A stretch of DNA of 7,172 nucleotides from an uncultured Oscillospiraceae bacterium (lineage in GTDB: Bacteria; Bacillota; Clostridia; Oscillospirales; Oscillospiraceae). Each line of letters starts with the position of its first letter. Within the stretch, counting starts at the first letter, position 1. Location of the stretch: assembly GCA_905236265.1 (NCBI GenBank), contig CAJOOV010000056.1, positions 1 to 7,172 of the forward strand. The letters run 5' to 3'. Below are positions 6,073 through 7,172 of this stretch, one piece after another. Made by a program: the position numbers and the translations under genes. Under the pieces are notes generated by a model. It was not told where the DNA came from. It worked only from the letters and a program-made list of their open reading frames with translations, and did not search any database.

Positions 6073-7172
6073 ATGGGAATCTATGAAGAGCTGCAGCAGC
6101 GGGGGCTGATTGCCCAGGTCACAAACGAGGAAAAGGTGCGGGAGATGCTCAACAACGGTCAGGCAACCTTCTACATTGGCTTTGACCCTACGGCGGACTC
6201 CCTGCATGTGGGGCACTTTATGGCGCTGTGTCTCATGCGCCGCCTGCAAAAAGCCGGAAACCGTCCCATTGCCCTGCTGGGCGGCGGCACCGGCATGATC
6301 GGAGACCCCTCCGGCAAGAGTGAGATGCGGAAGGTACTGACAAAGGAGACCATTGAACACAATATCGAGTGCTTTAAAAAACAGATGAGCCGCTTCATTG
6401 AGTTTGGCGAGGACAAGGCCATCATGGTCAATAACGCCGACTGGCTGCTGAACCTGAACTATGTGGATTTGCTGCGGGAGGTAGGCGCCTGCTTCAGCGT
6501 GAATAATATGCTCCGGGCAGAGTGCTACAAGCAGCGCATGGCTAACGGTCTGAGTTTTCTGGAGTTCAACTACATGATTATGCAGGCCTATGACTTCTAC
6601 ACCCTCTACCAGCGCTACGGCTGCAACTTCCAGTTCGGCGGTGATGACCAGTGGAGCAATATGCTGGCCGGGCGTGAGCTGATTCGCCGGAAGCTGGGTG
6701 GCGACACGGAGGACAAGGCGGAGAGCATGACCATCACCCTGCTGCTGAACGCACAGGGTCAGAAGATGGGCAAAACCGTGGGCGGTGCCGTGTGGCTCGA
6801 CCCGGACAAGACCTCTCCCTATGACTTCTTCCAGTATTGGCGCAATGTGGACGACGCTGACGTTATCAAGTGCCTGAAAATGCTCACAGACGTGACGCTG
6901 GACGAAATTGCCGTCATGGAGAGCTGGAAGGACAGCAAGCTGAACGAGGCGAAGGAAATCCTCGCCTTTGAGCTGACCAAGCTGGTTCACGGGGAAGAGG
7001 AGGCCGTAAAGGCACGGGAGACCTCCCACAGCCTCTTCGGCGGCGGCGGTGCTGCGGCCAATATGCCGGAGACAGTGGTTGCTGCGAGCAACCTCACCGA
7101 CGGCAGCATCTCCCTGATTAAGCTGCTCACCCTCACCGGCATTGCCTCCTCCAACGGCGATGCCCGCAGGCA
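6073..7172 (+). CDS. tyrS: Tyrosyl-tRNA synthetase, first 366 codons (3' end outside window)
   Basis: TyrRS is the class I cytoplasmic synthetase that activates tyrosine with ATP and charges tRNA-Tyr. The catalytic domain shows YIGFDPTADSLHVGH (34-48) with the HIGH-type signature HVGH (45-48), and ALLGGGTGMIGDPSGKSEMR (67-86). The tyrosine-binding YMIMQAYDF (167-175) and GGDDQWSN (189-196) follow. The KMSKS-type loop is KMGKT (231-235), the form usual for TyrS rather than the KMSKS of the TyrZ type. A helical anticodon-binding region follows (about 245-320), then a glycine-rich linker (FGGGG, 322-326). GIASSNGDARR (356-366) begins the C-terminal S4 RNA-binding domain; the family is ~405-410 aa, so about 40 residues are missing. 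ATG 6073 follows AAGGAGGT (6057-6064) by 8 nt. Transcription is governed by the tyrosine T-box upstream. Confidence 0.97.
   Translation, partial: MGIYEELQQRGLIAQVTNEEKVREMLNNGQATFYIGFDPTADSLHVGHFMALCLMRRLQKAGNRPIALLGGGTGMIGDPSGKSEMRKVLTKETIEHNIECFKKQMSRFIEFGEDKAIMVNNADWLLNLNYVDLLREVGACFSVNNMLRAECYKQRMANGLSFLEFNYMIMQAYDFYTLYQRYGCNFQFGGDDQWSNMLAGRELIRRKLGGDTEDKAESMTITLLLNAQGQKMGKTVGGAVWLDPDKTSPYDFFQYWRNVDDADVIKCLKMLTDVTLDEIAVMESWKDSKLNEAKEILAFELTKLVHGEEEAVKARETSHSLFGGGGAAANMPETVVAASNLTDGSISLIKLLTLTGIASSNGDARR

Noticed and set aside
6064..7029. Long minus-strand open frame (321 codons) opposite tyrS, with similar long frames opposite dxs/tlyA (1066-2130), dxs (80-883) and nadK (2193-2993)
   Set aside because: Each lies fully antisense to a gene with unmistakable family motifs, and the translations show no recognisable domain. 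They are expected from the GC-rich third codon positions of the real genes.
1..7172. Search for CRISPR repeats, insertion-sequence ends, tRNA/rRNA genes, toxin-antitoxin or phage-defence genes
   Set aside because: No spaced repeats, terminal inverted repeats, transposase motifs or defence-type domains were seen; the window is almost fully occupied by conserved housekeeping genes and the T-box leader.

Overview
The window looks like chromosomal housekeeping DNA from a moderately GC-rich member of the Clostridia (Firmicutes/Bacillota). A gut Oscillospiraceae/Ruminococcaceae-type genome is my best guess. The basis is gene order (dxs-tlyA-nadK-argR-recN, the usual Firmicute cluster), strong AAGGAGG ribosome-binding sites, and a T-box leader in front of tyrS. 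I cannot name a species from the sequence alone.

Layout. All genes are on the + strand. Positions 2-1351 hold the C-terminal ~450 codons of dxs (isoprenoid precursor synthesis). It is followed with 4-nt overlaps by tlyA (S4 plus FtsJ-type rRNA methyltransferase, 1348-2154) and nadK (NAD kinase, 2151-3011). Next come argR (arginine repressor, 3017-3469) and recN (SMC-like repair ATPase, 3501-5204). A 178-codon membrane-anchored protein of unknown function (5201-5737) overlaps the recN stop. Spacing suggests one transcription unit with extensive translational coupling. I see no factor-independent terminator at its end.

A second unit starts at a promoter whose -35 box overlaps the stop codon of the 178-aa gene. 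Its ~300-nt leader is a tyrosine T-box riboswitch: canonical Stem I distal loop, UAC specifier, T-box sequence, mutually exclusive antiterminator and terminator. It controls tyrS (6073 onward), which is cut by the window end inside its S4 domain.

The most unusual signal lies between the T-box terminator and the tyrS start. A 10-nt segment (6038-6047) resembles the terminator 5' arm. It is complementary both to the terminator 3' arm and, through CCTCCT, to the tyrS Shine-Dalgarno sequence. This suggests, but does not prove, that the leader adds a translational checkpoint to transcription attenuation. The rest of the window is conventional, and I found no mobile element, CRISPR array, tRNA/rRNA gene or defence system.
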